Assembly: GCA_964593455.1 (NCBI GenBank)
Contig: CAZQHK010000011.1
Span: 49,312 to 113,311, forward strand
Source: CAZQHK01 sp964593455
GTDB lineage: Bacteria; Muiribacteriota; CAYSPT01
Length of the DNA: 64,000 nt
Reading direction: 5' to 3'
Both the position numbers and the translations under genes were made by a program. The notes under the pieces are model-generated. The model was not told the origin of the DNA. It did not search any database and saw nothing but the letters and a program-made list of their open reading frames with translations. The first letter of the stretch is position 1. Each line of letters opens with the position of its first letter. Below, one piece after another: positions 1 to 9,517 of this stretch.

Positions 1-1039
1 AGGAGTGTCCTTCCAAGGTACACGGAGTCGAGTGATCACCGGTTACCGCCAGCACATCCGGGTTCAGTTTCAAAAGCCGGGGGAGTAAAGCGTCCACTTC
101 TTCTATAACCTTGACTTTCTTTTCGAAATTACCGTCTTCACCGTGTGAATCGGTTTTTTTGACATGAACATAGAAAAAATCATGGTTGTTGTAGTGCTCT
201 TCCAAAGTCGTGAGTTCGTCGGCCACCGTTTCACCGGTTTCCAAAATATCCATCCCCACCAATCGAGCCAACCCCCGGTACATCGGATACGTGGCAATAG
301 CCGCCGGATTGAGTTTAAATAACATGGACATTGAAGGAATATCAGGTACTTTGGCAATTCCACGGAGCAAACAGGCATTGGCTGGATGTTCCGCGGCTAG
401 AACCTCCCGGGCCAGGTTCATGAAAGTGTTGACGATATCGGCCGCCCGCTGTCCGTCAGGTGAAACAGGCTCAGCCGGAAGTGGTTTGAGACCGACCTTC
501 TGCGGATCGGTGTCGGTGAGAGGTCCGGCCAACCCATCTCCCCGGAATACCACCACGAACCGGTGTTCTTTACCGGGCCGAACGATGATCTCGACTCCGT
601 CGATCTCCCGTATCGTTTCCTGAAGCTTAACGCAGATCTGCTCGTTGACGTCGGTAGAAATTCGGCCGGCCCGTCGATCGGTGACCACGCCGCTTAAGTC
701 CATAGTGCAAAAATTGCCTCGGGACGACAGATCACACGGTCCGAGCTCCATACCGATTCCCAGGGCTTCAAGGACTCCGCGGCCGATCTCATACTTCAAA
801 GGATCGTAGCCAAAAATAGAAAGATGTCCGGGACCGCTTCCCGGGGTTATCCCGGGGGAAACAGGCGTGGAAAATCCCAGTGAGGACTCTGCCGCCAAAC
901 GGTCGAAATTTGGAGTGACGGCGGTTTCGAGGGCGGTCTTGCCGTGGACCGGCAAACCTCCTACACCATCGAGAACCAGCAAAACCATCTTCGTTTCAGT
1001 TTTCTGGCTGAGCGTCATTAATAGTTTTTCTTCGATCAT
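1..1039 (-). CDS. apgM: 2,3-bisphosphoglycerate-independent phosphoglycerate mutase, archaeal type (partial)
   Basis: The frame is open from the left edge to an ATG at 1039, preceded by AGGAGG at the right spacing; 346 codons are visible and the C-terminus lies outside the window. The enzyme interconverts 3- and 2-phosphoglycerate in glycolysis and gluconeogenesis. The N-terminus has the alkaline-phosphatase-superfamily metal site (VLLVLDGVGG near residues 19-28), followed by TPNFDRLA and then TPGSGPGHLSIFGYDP, the ApgM version of the nucleophile loop with Ser. Later parts include TDRRAGR, KTDSHGEDG and VTGDHSTPC, the last two carrying metal ligands. This pattern fits ApgM and not GpmI. It is the only protein-coding gene on the minus strand and is transcribed away from the chemosensory operon from its own promoter. 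Confidence 0.93.
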   Translation of the reverse strand, partial: MIEEKLLMTLSQKTETKMVLLVLDGVGGLPVHGKTALETAVTPNFDRLAAESSLGFSTPVSPGITPGSGPGHLSIFGYDPLKYEIGRGVLEALGIGMELGPCDLSSRGNFCTMDLSGVVTDRRAGRISTDVNEQICVKLQETIREIDGVEIIVRPGKEHRFVVVFRGDGLAGPLTDTDPQKVGLKPLPAEPVSPDGQRAADIVNTFMNLAREVLAAEHPANACLLRGIAKVPDIPSMSMLFKLNPAAIATYPMYRGLARLVGMDILETGETVADELTTLEEHYNNHDFFYVHVKKTDSHGEDGNFEKKVKVIEEVDALLPRLLKLNPDVLAVTGDHSTPCTLEGHS

Positions 1040-1074
1040 TGCCGCATCCTCCTGCATATCCTGATTTCAATTGC

Positions 1075-1103
1075 ACTATATCAAAGCAATAGGCAGGTGT
1101 CAA
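1075..1103 (-). promoter_or_regulatory. sigma-70-type promoter of apgM
   Basis: On the minus strand TTGACA (1103-1098) is followed after 17 bases by TATAGT (1080-1075), with TGA directly upstream of the -10 (extended -10). It lies 36 bases in front of the apgM start codon and is read from sequence only. Confidence 0.7.
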
Positions 1104-1174
1104 CGGGGTGATAGTTATGAATAATAGCAACGAACTGTCATGTCAACAGAAGTTTTTTCTGCCCTATGGTGCAC

Positions 1175-1203
1175 TTGATAATATATCCATATCTTTCTAT
1201 AAT
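1175..1203 (+). promoter_or_regulatory. sigma-70-type promoter in front of the Hint-like gene
   Basis: TTGATA (1175-1180), a 17-base spacer and a perfect TATAAT (1198-1203) point rightward, 42 bases before the ATG at 1246. A small palindrome, CCGGTTTACCGG (1228-1239), lies between the promoter and the gene. The promoter may also serve the chemosensory genes downstream. Confidence 0.65.
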
Positions 1204-1245
1204 GCGATAGAGTGATAATGCATTTTCCCGGTTTACCGGTTTGGC

Positions 1246-2349
1246 ATGAGTCGCTCAATGTCGAGACTGGAATACTATATGGCAACTTCATCTGAACGCG
1301 AATTCTACATCCCCGAGGGGACCAGGATAGCACTACCGGAAGGCGAAAAGAAGATTGAAGACGTCGCCTCCGGAGATACTGTTCTCACTGCCGTCGGGTG
1401 GGGCGAAGTAAAGCCTGTAATTGTTACCAGTGTCGGTCGCATGGTCTTCGATGGTTACCTGGCATGCGTGGAAACTGTTGGCCGGCGGCAGCTCTTCGTT
1501 CCTGCGGAACATCTACTTTTTACGCGAGTATCATTCAAAGGCCGGGTACATCTGGTGTGCCTTACTCAAAACTATGATGGGCGATTCCATACGGGATTGT
1601 TCAGAGGCGATCCGCTTGAGAACGGACCGGAGGATATTGAACGGGCCTGGATTCTCAAAGCTTGCCGCAACCGCAACGAAGCCGCGTTTTTTTTGGGGTT
1701 TTACGCTTTCAAATACGGGCTTCCTTATCAGGAATTTTCTCCCGATACTTTTTTTCTCGATCCACCCAGTTTCGAGCGATACATGGAGGAAATTGACACT
1801 GTTGAGCGGGCTCGGAAGCTCTGTCGGAGCGAGCAGATAGATTCTTCATATCCTCATTTCGATCGTGCGGTTTCTGGCGGGGCCTCAGAATACAAGCTGC
1901 TGGATTTGATCATGTATGGGGAGCGGGAAGAAAACGGAATACATCATGAACATCTTCTTTATCTCAATGCACCCGGCCACTCAGGGCGTAGTAAGAACAA
2001 GCAGCGGATTTATCAACTGCCTGTCGACCATCCCTGGAAAATGCGCAACGTTGAGGTTACCAAAGAGGATTATGGAGAACTGCTCATGTTTGCCCGAACG
2101 CTGGCCAGCCTGGATAATGTACGTATCAGACGTCTCTCCCAACTTACTGTGAACGTCCCTTTTGCCACTTTCCCGGCCAGCAATGTCGTTAGCGGCATGG
2201 ATCTACCGGGCTTAAACGAGGGGCGAATTGAAGAAATCAAGGTTCGAGATCTGAGTTTTGTCAGGCAATCGGGACCGCTTTTCTCCATTGCCCTGGATGG
2301 GTGTGATAATTGCATTCTGGAAGATGTTGTGATACCCTGTCGCTGGTGA
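1246..2349 (+). CDS. Free-standing Hint/intein-like protein, splicing residues missing
   Basis: A 367-residue protein of unknown function whose two ends look like the halves of a Hint (hedgehog/intein) fold. Residues 21-48 resemble intein block A (GTRI, then KKIEDVASGDTVLT), but the nucleophilic Cys is Tyr21. Residues 85-93 (VPAEHLLFT) resemble block B, with the conserved His at 89. The last 15 residues resemble the C-terminal blocks (LEDVVIPCRW), but the usual His-Asn pair is replaced by Pro-Cys. No host-protein sequence flanks it, so it should not splice. I do not recognise the middle (about 110-330); no clear LAGLIDADG motif is visible. No good ribosome-binding site precedes the ATG at 1246; ATG 1279 is an alternative start. 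The neighbours are apgM (divergent) and the chemosensory operon. The Hint assignment is motif-based inference. Confidence 0.6.
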   Translation: MSRSMSRLEYYMATSSEREFYIPEGTRIALPEGEKKIEDVASGDTVLTAVGWGEVKPVIVTSVGRMVFDGYLACVETVGRRQLFVPAEHLLFTRVSFKGRVHLVCLTQNYDGRFHTGLFRGDPLENGPEDIERAWILKACRNRNEAAFFLGFYAFKYGLPYQEFSPDTFFLDPPSFERYMEEIDTVERARKLCRSEQIDSSYPHFDRAVSGGASEYKLLDLIMYGEREENGIHHEHLLYLNAPGHSGRSKNKQRIYQLPVDHPWKMRNVEVTKEDYGELLMFARTLASLDNVRIRRLSQLTVNVPFATFPASNVVSGMDLPGLNEGRIEEIKVRDLSFVRQSGPLFSIALDGCDNCILEDVVIPCRW

Positions 2350-2515
2350 TTTATCAGCTTTTTACTCGTTATAACAAAAGTATAGTTAAGCAAAAAAAGT
2401 TCTGAATAGTGTGCTTAGCCCGACTAATTTGCGTACACTCAGCATCAGCTCCGGCTGAATTTGTCGTCTGGGCGGAAATCCAGTAAAATAACCGGGCTTA
2501 AAAGAAAGGAGTTGG

Positions 2516-2914
2516 ATGAACGTGGAGGGCCGGCTGGTTCTTGTTGTTGACGACAGCTCCACCATCAGAAATATGGTCGGAGCGGCTCTCAAGGAGGAGG
2601 GTTGCCAGGTGGAGTATGCTGAAGACGGGCTGTCTGCATTGGGTTACGTGAACAAGGCTGCTGCTCCACCGGACGCCATCGTTCTGGATGTTGAGATGCC
2701 CCGCATGAACGGGTATGAGGTTTGTAGAATTCTTAAGGGTGATCCGGTGCATCGGAATATTCCCATTGTTATGCTTACTGCTTTGGATGAGGAAAGCGAT
2801 AAAGAGTGGGGCCTCGATGTGGGTGCCGATGCGTACCTCACCAAACCGGTTGATTTTAGCGAGCTCATGAAGACTTTAACCGGGGTTTTCACGGGAGCGG
2901 CCCGGGGGAGGTAA
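2516..2914 (+). CDS. Single-domain response regulator (CheY-like receiver)
   Basis: A 132-residue stand-alone receiver with all key residues: acidic pair in VVDDSSTIRN, phospho-acceptor Asp in VLDVEMPRMNG, Thr in MLTALD and Lys in LTKPVD. No output domain is present. An AAAGGAG site sits just before the ATG. It is the first gene of the chemosensory operon, three bases ahead of the MCP gene. Its likely phosphodonor is the hybrid CheA encoded downstream; the target could be a motor, or it could act as a phosphate sink. The receivers at the N-termini of the last two operon genes are related, so its partner specificity cannot be read from sequence. Confidence 0.9.
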   Translation: MNVEGRLVLVVDDSSTIRNMVGAALKEEGCQVEYAEDGLSALGYVNKAAAPPDAIVLDVEMPRMNGYEVCRILKGDPVHRNIPIVMLTALDEESDKEWGLDVGADAYLTKPVDFSELMKTLTGVFTGAARGR

Positions 2915-2917
2915 CCG

Positions 2918-5125
2918 ATGTTCAAGAAAATCGGATTCAAGATAATGGTGATGTTCTCCCTGCTGCTGGCAGTGTCAGTGGCCATTGGTTGGTTGGCGTT
3001 CGCGACACTTACCAAAGAGGTCGAACACACCCGTCACATAATCAAGGATATCGTTCCCATCTTCAATGAGCTCAAGAACGTGGATAAGTTGTTTTTACGG
3101 GTCAGGGAGTTGGAAGAGGGGTATTTGCAGGAAGGAAAATCGGAGAAACTGGAAGAGTTGACTCTATTGCTGGCCAATCTCAGGAACGCTTGCGGCCAGC
3201 TTAAAGACAAGGCTACCGTCCTCAAGTTTAAAAAAATATCCACAAAAATCAACCAGCTATCGAATCTACTCATCGAATACGAAACCAGGCTTTCGGAACT
3301 CGAAAATATTCGGGACACCCGCGACGATAAGAAACGGGAATTAAACAAGAAAGCCGACTTTATCAACACCCGGTTCCGGAAGATGTTCCAGAAGATTCCG
3401 CAGGACGCCGTTCAGTTTGGAGCCCTGGTGACGAAAAAAGGAGCATTCCAGGAACATTTCTCCATGGCCCTTTCTTTGATGGCCAAAGAAGAGAATTTTA
3501 AGGACGCCGGTAAGATAGCTGAGTTGACGAGTTCGCTCGAAGAGGGCAACCGGGTGCTCAAGGAGTTGACTGATTTCGGGTTGTTTCCGGCTGGATTAGA
3601 GAAAAGCCTGAAATCAGATATCGGAGCTGTTTCTCAACAGCTCAAGCCTTTCATATCGGAAGTCACCGACAATCTGGTGGAATTACAGAAGAAGTTGTTC
3701 ACGGAGGTGGAAGAACTTAATCGGGTGGCCCAGGATATTCAGTCTTGTATAACCGATTCCGAGGAAATAAACACTTCCAAGATGACGGAAGTCGCTTCGC
3801 TCGCCCAGCAGACGGCCGCGGGCGCCAAACTGTGGATTTTCGGTATCATCATTGGAGCTATAGCCCTGGCACTTGCTATCGGCCTGTTAATGATAAGGAT
3901 GATCCTCAATCCCATCGGTCGGATGAGGCACACTGCCGAGGCTGTGTCAGAAGGTGATTTCAGTCAGCGGATAGAGATCTCTTCCTCGGACGAATTAGGA
4001 GTTTTGGCTAACGGCTTTAACCAGATGCTGGATAATCTGAAACTATGGATTGAAAAAGAGAAAGAAAGCACTGCCGAGCTCCAGAAGCGGGTGTCGCTTT
4101 TCTCACAGCTTATGGATCGGGCCGCGTCAGGTGATTTCACCGCTGAAGTGGCGATTAATACTGATGGAGAGATGGGACGCCTGGCCGAGTCTTTTAACAA
4201 GATGACGGAAAACCTGAATATACTGGTCAGTAAAGCGCAGGAAGTCTCTTTTCAGCTGTCATCGGCTATCGAGGAGATACTGGTGGCCACCGAGTCCCAG
4301 GCGGAAGGGGCCGAGACCCAATCCCTTCAGATCAGTGAAACCTCTGCCGCCATGGAGGAGTTGACTGTTTCGATTCAACAGGTATCGGAAAACGCGGCCA
4401 TGGCTGAAGAACAGGCCCGGGAGGCTTCAGGTGTCGCCGCCGGCGGTGGAGAAGCAGTGAACGAGACCGTCAAGGGGATGAACCGTATTAAGGAAACCGT
4501 TCAGAAAACCGCCAGAACTATCCGAGGGCTGGGAGACAGCTCCCAGGAGATCGGAGCCATTATCCAGGTAATCAGCGATATTGCCGAGCAGACGAACCTG
4601 CTGGCTCTGAATGCCACCATCGAAGCGGCCCGTGCCGGTGAACATGGCAAAGGATTTGCCGTAGTGGCTGACGAGATCCGCAAACTGGCCGAACGTTCCA
4701 GCAAGGCGACCAAGGAAATTGCAGCCCTCATCAAGCGAATTCAAACCGAGACCAACGATTCAGTAATGGCTATGGAAGCCGGTACAAAGGGCGTAATGGA
4801 AGGAGTCAAACTGGCTGATAAGGCCGGGGAAGCACTCCGCCAAATCGTGGAGGTTGTGCAGCGAACCGCCAGCGTCATCAAAGAAATATCGCTGGCGGCG
4901 AAACAGCAGGCATCGGCCTCTGAAGGTGTGGTAGCGGCTATGGACAATATCTCTAAAGTCACCAAGCAATCAGCTCATGGCTCCAAGGAAACAGCCAATG
5001 CCGCACATGCTCTAACCAACCTGGCTCGTGATCTCCAGAACGCTATCAGCCGTTTCAAGATCGTTAAGGATAAGGTCAAACAAGCTGTGAGTGAACATGA
5101 ACAGGAACCGACCGGGAGTGACTGA
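2918..5125 (+). CDS. Methyl-accepting chemotaxis protein
   Basis: A 735-residue transmembrane chemoreceptor. TM1 spans about residues 8-28. An all-helical extracytoplasmic sensor of about 270 residues follows, then TM2 at about 304-326 (IIIGAIALALAIGLLMI). A HAMP domain follows (NPIGRMRHTAEAVSEGDF), and a second HAMP-like unit appears at about 395-445. The cytoplasmic signalling domain has the hairpin tip QTNLLALNATIEAARAGEHG, which binds CheA and CheW, flanked by Glu/Gln-rich methylation helices. The C-terminus lacks an NWETF-like CheR tether. It overlaps the cheR start by 35 bases, which suggests translational coupling. The ligand cannot be predicted. Confidence 0.95.
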   Translation: MFKKIGFKIMVMFSLLLAVSVAIGWLAFATLTKEVEHTRHIIKDIVPIFNELKNVDKLFLRVRELEEGYLQEGKSEKLEELTLLLANLRNACGQLKDKATVLKFKKISTKINQLSNLLIEYETRLSELENIRDTRDDKKRELNKKADFINTRFRKMFQKIPQDAVQFGALVTKKGAFQEHFSMALSLMAKEENFKDAGKIAELTSSLEEGNRVLKELTDFGLFPAGLEKSLKSDIGAVSQQLKPFISEVTDNLVELQKKLFTEVEELNRVAQDIQSCITDSEEINTSKMTEVASLAQQTAAGAKLWIFGIIIGAIALALAIGLLMIRMILNPIGRMRHTAEAVSEGDFSQRIEISSSDELGVLANGFNQMLDNLKLWIEKEKESTAELQKRVSLFSQLMDRAASGDFTAEVAINTDGEMGRLAESFNKMTENLNILVSKAQEVSFQLSSAIEEILVATESQAEGAETQSLQISETSAAMEELTVSIQQVSENAAMAEEQAREASGVAAGGGEAVNETVKGMNRIKETVQKTARTIRGLGDSSQEIGAIIQVISDIAEQTNLLALNATIEAARAGEHGKGFAVVADEIRKLAERSSKATKEIAALIKRIQTETNDSVMAMEAGTKGVMEGVKLADKAGEALRQIVEVVQRTASVIKEISLAAKQQASASEGVVAAMDNISKVTKQSAHGSKETANAAHALTNLARDLQNAISRFKIVKDKVKQAVSEHEQEPTGSD

Positions 5126-6056
5126 TACTGGTTACCCGCCGGTCTCCCGTTTGGGGGGGGAGCTTCGAATACGAGATGGTGTGAACCCGTTGGACATCGA
5201 AGGTTCGGGAGCGGCAATAAAACTCGCTATAAAAGATCTGAAGCTTTTCAATGAACAGATCTTTTCCCGTTGCGGTCTCTATTTCCGTGAGAATCGGTTG
5301 GACTTTGTCAATCAGCGGTTGCTTGAACGGTTGCAGAAAAATGGATTAAACAGTTTCCTGGAGTACTTTCATCTACTCAAGTACTCCCCGGCGGGAGAGA
5401 AGGAGTTTACCAAACTCCTGGATATTCTTACTACCAAGGAAACTTCTTTCTTTCGGAATAAGCCGCATTTCCGGGTGTTGGAGAAGGAAGTTTTTCCTGA
5501 CCTGATCAAACGCCGTGGGGTGAATAGAACACTGTCAATATGGAGTGCCGGCTGCTCAACCGGGCAGGAACCGTACTCCATTGCCATGGTCAGCCGGGAG
5601 ATCAGTATGAAGTATCCGGGAGTGAAAATTCAGGTTTTGGGAACCGATATCAGTACCAAGGCATTGCTCAAGGCCAAGAAAGCTGTTTATCCCGGGCGGG
5701 AACTTGCGGCCATACCTCGTCAGTTCAAGGCGAAATATGTTGAATCCGAAGATCCCGAGCAGGATACTTTTACTCTTAAACCGCAAATTCGAGATTTGGT
5801 TGCCTTCAAATATCACAACCTGGTCAGTCAGGATATCGACCAGTTGTTCGATGTGATCTTCTGCCGCAATGTCGTAATCTATTTCAGGAAGAATGTCACG
5901 GCCGGAATTATGGAGAAGTTTCATTCTCTGCTCAAGGAAGACAGCTACTTTTTCATTGGACATTCGGAGACCTTGAACAAAGTATACGACGGATTTGAGA
6001 TGGTTGAGTTCGAAGATGCAGTAATCTACCGGAACAATAAAGTAAAAGGAGTCTGA
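5091..6056 (+). CDS. cheR: Chemotaxis protein methyltransferase CheR
   Basis: A 321-residue S-adenosylmethionine-dependent methyltransferase that methylates glutamates on the MCP. After about 45 poorly conserved residues comes the CheR N-terminal helical domain, then TTKETSFFRN, the SAM-binding SAGCSTGQEPYSIAM and the family motif DVIFCRNVVIYF. The last part, FFIGHSETL, is also typical. The chosen ATG at 5091 lies inside the MCP gene; an in-frame GTG at 5181 would remove the non-conserved leader and cannot be excluded. The cheA start codon follows 4 bases after its stop, behind AAAGGAG. Confidence 0.95.
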   Translation: MNMNRNRPGVTDTGYPPVSRLGGELRIRDGVNPLDIEGSGAAIKLAIKDLKLFNEQIFSRCGLYFRENRLDFVNQRLLERLQKNGLNSFLEYFHLLKYSPAGEKEFTKLLDILTTKETSFFRNKPHFRVLEKEVFPDLIKRRGVNRTLSIWSAGCSTGQEPYSIAMVSREISMKYPGVKIQVLGTDISTKALLKAKKAVYPGRELAAIPRQFKAKYVESEDPEQDTFTLKPQIRDLVAFKYHNLVSQDIDQLFDVIFCRNVVIYFRKNVTAGIMEKFHSLLKEDSYFFIGHSETLNKVYDGFEMVEFEDAVIYRNNKVKGV

Positions 6057-6059
6057 AAC

Positions 6060-9000
6060 GTGTCCGAAAGTTTCGATCGATCACAAGTCCTGGGGTTTTT
6101 CATCGACGAAAGCCAGGAACAGATCGGATTGCTAAACAATCTTATTCTCTCCCTGGAAAAGAACCCCGGATCTATGGATCTGATCAACGAAATTTTCCGT
6201 ACTGCCCACACCCTTAAAGGAGCCTCGGGAATGATGGGTTTTAAAAAGGTAAGCGATCTGGCGCACGCCATGGAGGATCTCCTTGGTGTCATGCGGGATC
6301 GCAAGGTGGGCGTCACTCCCCGGGTAATGGACGTTCTTTTCAGGGCTCTTGACGGTATCGGCGCTTTTCTTTCCGGAATCAGTGAAACCGGGATAGAACC
6401 GGATGGTGAGACGATTAATGATTTCGCCGATCTTCCAGGCCTTCTCCGGGATATCGCGGACAGGATGGAAAAAAAGGGACAGGACTTTAAGGATCAGACA
6501 GATGAAGTGGAACAGCCTGTTGAAAAGCAGGAACAGGCTTCACCCGAGGCACCAGGTTCCGGTGATAAATCAAAAGCTCCCGTGCCGGAAAAACCGGAAG
6601 TTATCGATGTCGATCCTGAAGAGGAGATTTTCAAAACTATCGACTGGTCATTGAAAGAGCTTTCCTCCGACCCGACATCACGTTTCGGTTTGAGCGACAT
6701 CCAGCGTTCCGCGGGCAAGATAGCCGAATTATTTACCTCTGATTTTCCTGAAGCTGCGGATCTAGCCGGAGATCTTGTCAGAGTTACCGGTTATGTCCTT
6801 GATGATAATCTTACACCGGATCCGGTTTTACTGGCTGCATTCCGTTTCGCTGTGGAGACCCTGAAAGACTTGAATAATAAAGGTAAAGACGATTATGACG
6901 AGGCTATTGGAGCGGCGGTTAAACGATCGTTGACCAATGCTCTGGAGGCGCTTCGCACGCGGCCGGCGGAAACTATTACGCCTGGTAAGCAACAAGTAAC
7001 GTCAAAATCTGATGAACCGCCGGTTGATAAAAACCTACCCCTGAAGTTTTTCAAGGAGGAGGCGGACATCCATATCGAGAAAATCACCACTGCTCTACAT
7101 CTTCTTGCGGAAACGCATAAGGATGCACAAGCCAGGGATATATTGAAGAAGAACCTGGGGTATCTTAAAGGAAGCGCCATGGCCATGGGGTTTGAAACCG
7201 TCGGTGAAATTGCCGAGAAAATGGAGATCGTTACCACTTCGGCCAGCCGGACCACCGGAGTCACGGCAGCTGTCATCGGGGCGCTTCGGGAGTGTCTGAA
7301 AGAAATCATGACGGCGCTTCAGGGGAAAGATATCAGTAACTCGTCCCTGCGGGTTTTAAGTTACTTGTGGCGTACCGCCGAAGCGGATTTCGGAGGAATT
7401 AAAGTTAAAGACGTCCCATTTGTGTCAGAGGCAGGTTCGGCGCAAGAAGCCGGTATATCGTTGAAGTCAAAGAAACCCCTTCGCCCCCCGAAATCCGTTG
7501 TGGAAAAAGATCATCAGCAGAGTGATGAACCCATGCTTATCCATAACATTGAAGAAATTGCTCCTGATAAAAGAACCCTGGTGAAGAAAAAGGAATCAAA
7601 AAAACTCAAGGCTGTTCAAATGAAACAACAAACGCCGCCGGTTCAAAAATCTGGACCCGGTAAATCAACCGCCGGCGCTGCTTCCGGTGTCCAGACCGTG
7701 CGAGTTGCTATCGGTAAACTAGATTCACTTATGAATCTGGTTGGCGAACTATTGTTCAACAAACTGCGAATGGACCAGAAAGTTGTAAATATCAACGGTC
7801 TTCAGGAATGGTTTTCCGAACTTCAAACCAGGCTTTTAAAAATTCAAAACGTCTTCGAAGCGTTTAACGGTGACGATGAGGAATCGGCTGAAATAATGAA
7901 GGAACTGATGGCCGGAAACGTTGAAAGTTTGAAGGTCTTCCTCCAGGAAGTCAGAAATATCGGTGAGCAGTTTGCACATCTGGATGGAGAGTTTTCCGAT
8001 CTGGTCCTCGAGTTATCGGAAGGTATGGGCCGGTTGAGTACCGTCACCAGCGATCTTCAGGAAGGGATCATGAAGACCCGGATGCTTCCCATATCCACTG
8101 TGTTCGATAAATTCCCGCGCCTGGTCCGGGATTTGAGCCGAAACAGCAGCAAGGAAGTGATATTGGATATCGCCGGTGGAGATACGGAACTCGATAAAAC
8201 GGTGCTGGAAAAGGTTTCGGACCCGTTGATTCACTTGATACGGAACACTGTCGATCATGGGATTGAAACCCAGGAAGAACGGGAAGTATTGAACAAGCCA
8301 CGGGCTGGACATGTCTGGCTCAAGGCTGAACAGTGCGGCGATATCGTGGTGATCGAGATTGCTGACGACGGAAGAGGAATCGACCATGAAAGAATTGCCG
8401 CGGTCGCAATCGAAAAAGGTATTCTTACTCCTGATGAAGCTCACCGCCGGCAGCCCTGGGAGCTCAGAAACCTGATATTCTCACCTGGATTCTCCACCAA
8501 GGAAACGGTCACGGAGGTATCCGGCCGGGGCGTTGGTTGCGATGTGGTCAAGAGGAACATCGAGGGGCTCAAAGGAATAATCGAACTCGAATCGGAAGTT
8601 AATATGGGATCTACCTTCCGTATCAAGCTCCCGTTGACACTGGCTATCATCCAGGGGCTGGTAATAAGGTGCTGGGATGAAAGATATGTTATCCCTCTTT
8701 CCTCGGTTGTAGAAAGTCTCAAAATGTCTCCTGATATGGTTATTGCCATTGGAGGGAAAGAGGCGGTCCGGGTACGTGACGAAGTGCTTCCTTTTATTCG
8801 TCTTGACAAGGTGCTGGAAGTACCCGGTGGGATCTCGGAAGAAGAGGAAAACTTCCTGGTTATCGTGGCCTCGGCTGAAAAACGGCTGGGATTCTCAGTT
8901 CACGAACTCATCGGCAAGCAAGAGATTGTTATCAAAACTCTGGGCTCTCTCCTTAAACATGTTAACAACATTGCCGGGTCCACTATTATGGGGGACGGCC

Positions 9001-9467
9001 GGGTACTGTTGATTATGGATGTGGCGGCCTTGGTGCAGCAGGGATTTGCCTGGATCAGAGACGTCACTGCACTTGACAATGAAAGACCGGTTTTTGAGGA
9101 GAAGGGTAAAATTATTCTGGTTGTGGATGACTCACCAACCATAAGGAGCATTGAACGCCATCTCCTTGAATCCGAAGGATATCAAGTCGTGACGGCGGAA
9201 AATGGAGAGAAAGGAATCGAGGCCGCCCGCCGGGTTGCTCCGGCATTAGTGATCTCCGATGTTGAAATGCCGGTTATGAACGGTTACGAGATGGTTAAAG
9301 CCATCAGGGCCGATGAGACCCTCAAGAAACTGCCGATAGTGATGGTTACTACGCGGTCATCGGAAGAAGACAGGATAAAAGGGCTTCGGGCCGGTGCTAA
9401 TGAATATCTGGGAAAACCTTTTGAACAGCAGGCCTTATTGAAGACGATAAAGAGATTTTTAGGTTAA
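6060..9467 (+). CDS. cheA: Hybrid chemotaxis histidine kinase CheA with C-terminal receiver
   Basis: A 1135-residue hybrid kinase (usual CheA is about 650) starting at GTG behind AAAGGAG. Domains in order: HPt with His50 in AHTLKGASGMMG; a Pro/Glu-rich linker; a helical region at about 185-310; a second HPt-like domain at about 330-440 where the phospho-His is replaced by Tyr368 (GYLKGSAMAMG); a long linker; dimerisation domain at about 545-680; HATPase (N-box HLIRNTVDHG near 725, then ADDGRGID); CheW-like domain from about 855; and a receiver from about 1017 with VVDDSPTIRS and VISDVEMPVMNG. It phosphorylates its own receiver and those encoded by its neighbours. No separate cheW is in this operon, so the MCP coupling protein must be encoded elsewhere or be replaced by this CheW-like domain. 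Confidence 0.95.
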   Translation: MSESFDRSQVLGFFIDESQEQIGLLNNLILSLEKNPGSMDLINEIFRTAHTLKGASGMMGFKKVSDLAHAMEDLLGVMRDRKVGVTPRVMDVLFRALDGIGAFLSGISETGIEPDGETINDFADLPGLLRDIADRMEKKGQDFKDQTDEVEQPVEKQEQASPEAPGSGDKSKAPVPEKPEVIDVDPEEEIFKTIDWSLKELSSDPTSRFGLSDIQRSAGKIAELFTSDFPEAADLAGDLVRVTGYVLDDNLTPDPVLLAAFRFAVETLKDLNNKGKDDYDEAIGAAVKRSLTNALEALRTRPAETITPGKQQVTSKSDEPPVDKNLPLKFFKEEADIHIEKITTALHLLAETHKDAQARDILKKNLGYLKGSAMAMGFETVGEIAEKMEIVTTSASRTTGVTAAVIGALRECLKEIMTALQGKDISNSSLRVLSYLWRTAEADFGGIKVKDVPFVSEAGSAQEAGISLKSKKPLRPPKSVVEKDHQQSDEPMLIHNIEEIAPDKRTLVKKKESKKLKAVQMKQQTPPVQKSGPGKSTAGAASGVQTVRVAIGKLDSLMNLVGELLFNKLRMDQKVVNINGLQEWFSELQTRLLKIQNVFEAFNGDDEESAEIMKELMAGNVESLKVFLQEVRNIGEQFAHLDGEFSDLVLELSEGMGRLSTVTSDLQEGIMKTRMLPISTVFDKFPRLVRDLSRNSSKEVILDIAGGDTELDKTVLEKVSDPLIHLIRNTVDHGIETQEEREVLNKPRAGHVWLKAEQCGDIVVIEIADDGRGIDHERIAAVAIEKGILTPDEAHRRQPWELRNLIFSPGFSTKETVTEVSGRGVGCDVVKRNIEGLKGIIELESEVNMGSTFRIKLPLTLAIIQGLVIRCWDERYVIPLSSVVESLKMSPDMVIAIGGKEAVRVRDEVLPFIRLDKVLEVPGGISEEEENFLVIVASAEKRLGFSVHELIGKQEIVIKTLGSLLKHVNNIAGSTIMGDGRVLLIMDVAALVQQGFAWIRDVTALDNERPVFEEKGKIILVVDDSPTIRSIERHLLESEGYQVVTAENGEKGIEAARRVAPALVISDVEMPVMNGYEMVKAIRADETLKKLPIVMVTTRSSEEDRIKGLRAGANEYLGKPFEQQALLKTIKRFLG

Positions 9468-9517
9468 GCCACGCTTAAGCAAGAAGTATAGAAAGTAAGG
9501 TTGGAGATTTTTTTAAG

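Noticed and set aside
2350..2515. Riboswitch or sigma-28 promoter before the chemosensory operon
   Set aside because: I saw no c-di-GMP riboswitch core and no TAAA-N15-GCCGATAA pattern; the stretch is AT-rich without clear structure.
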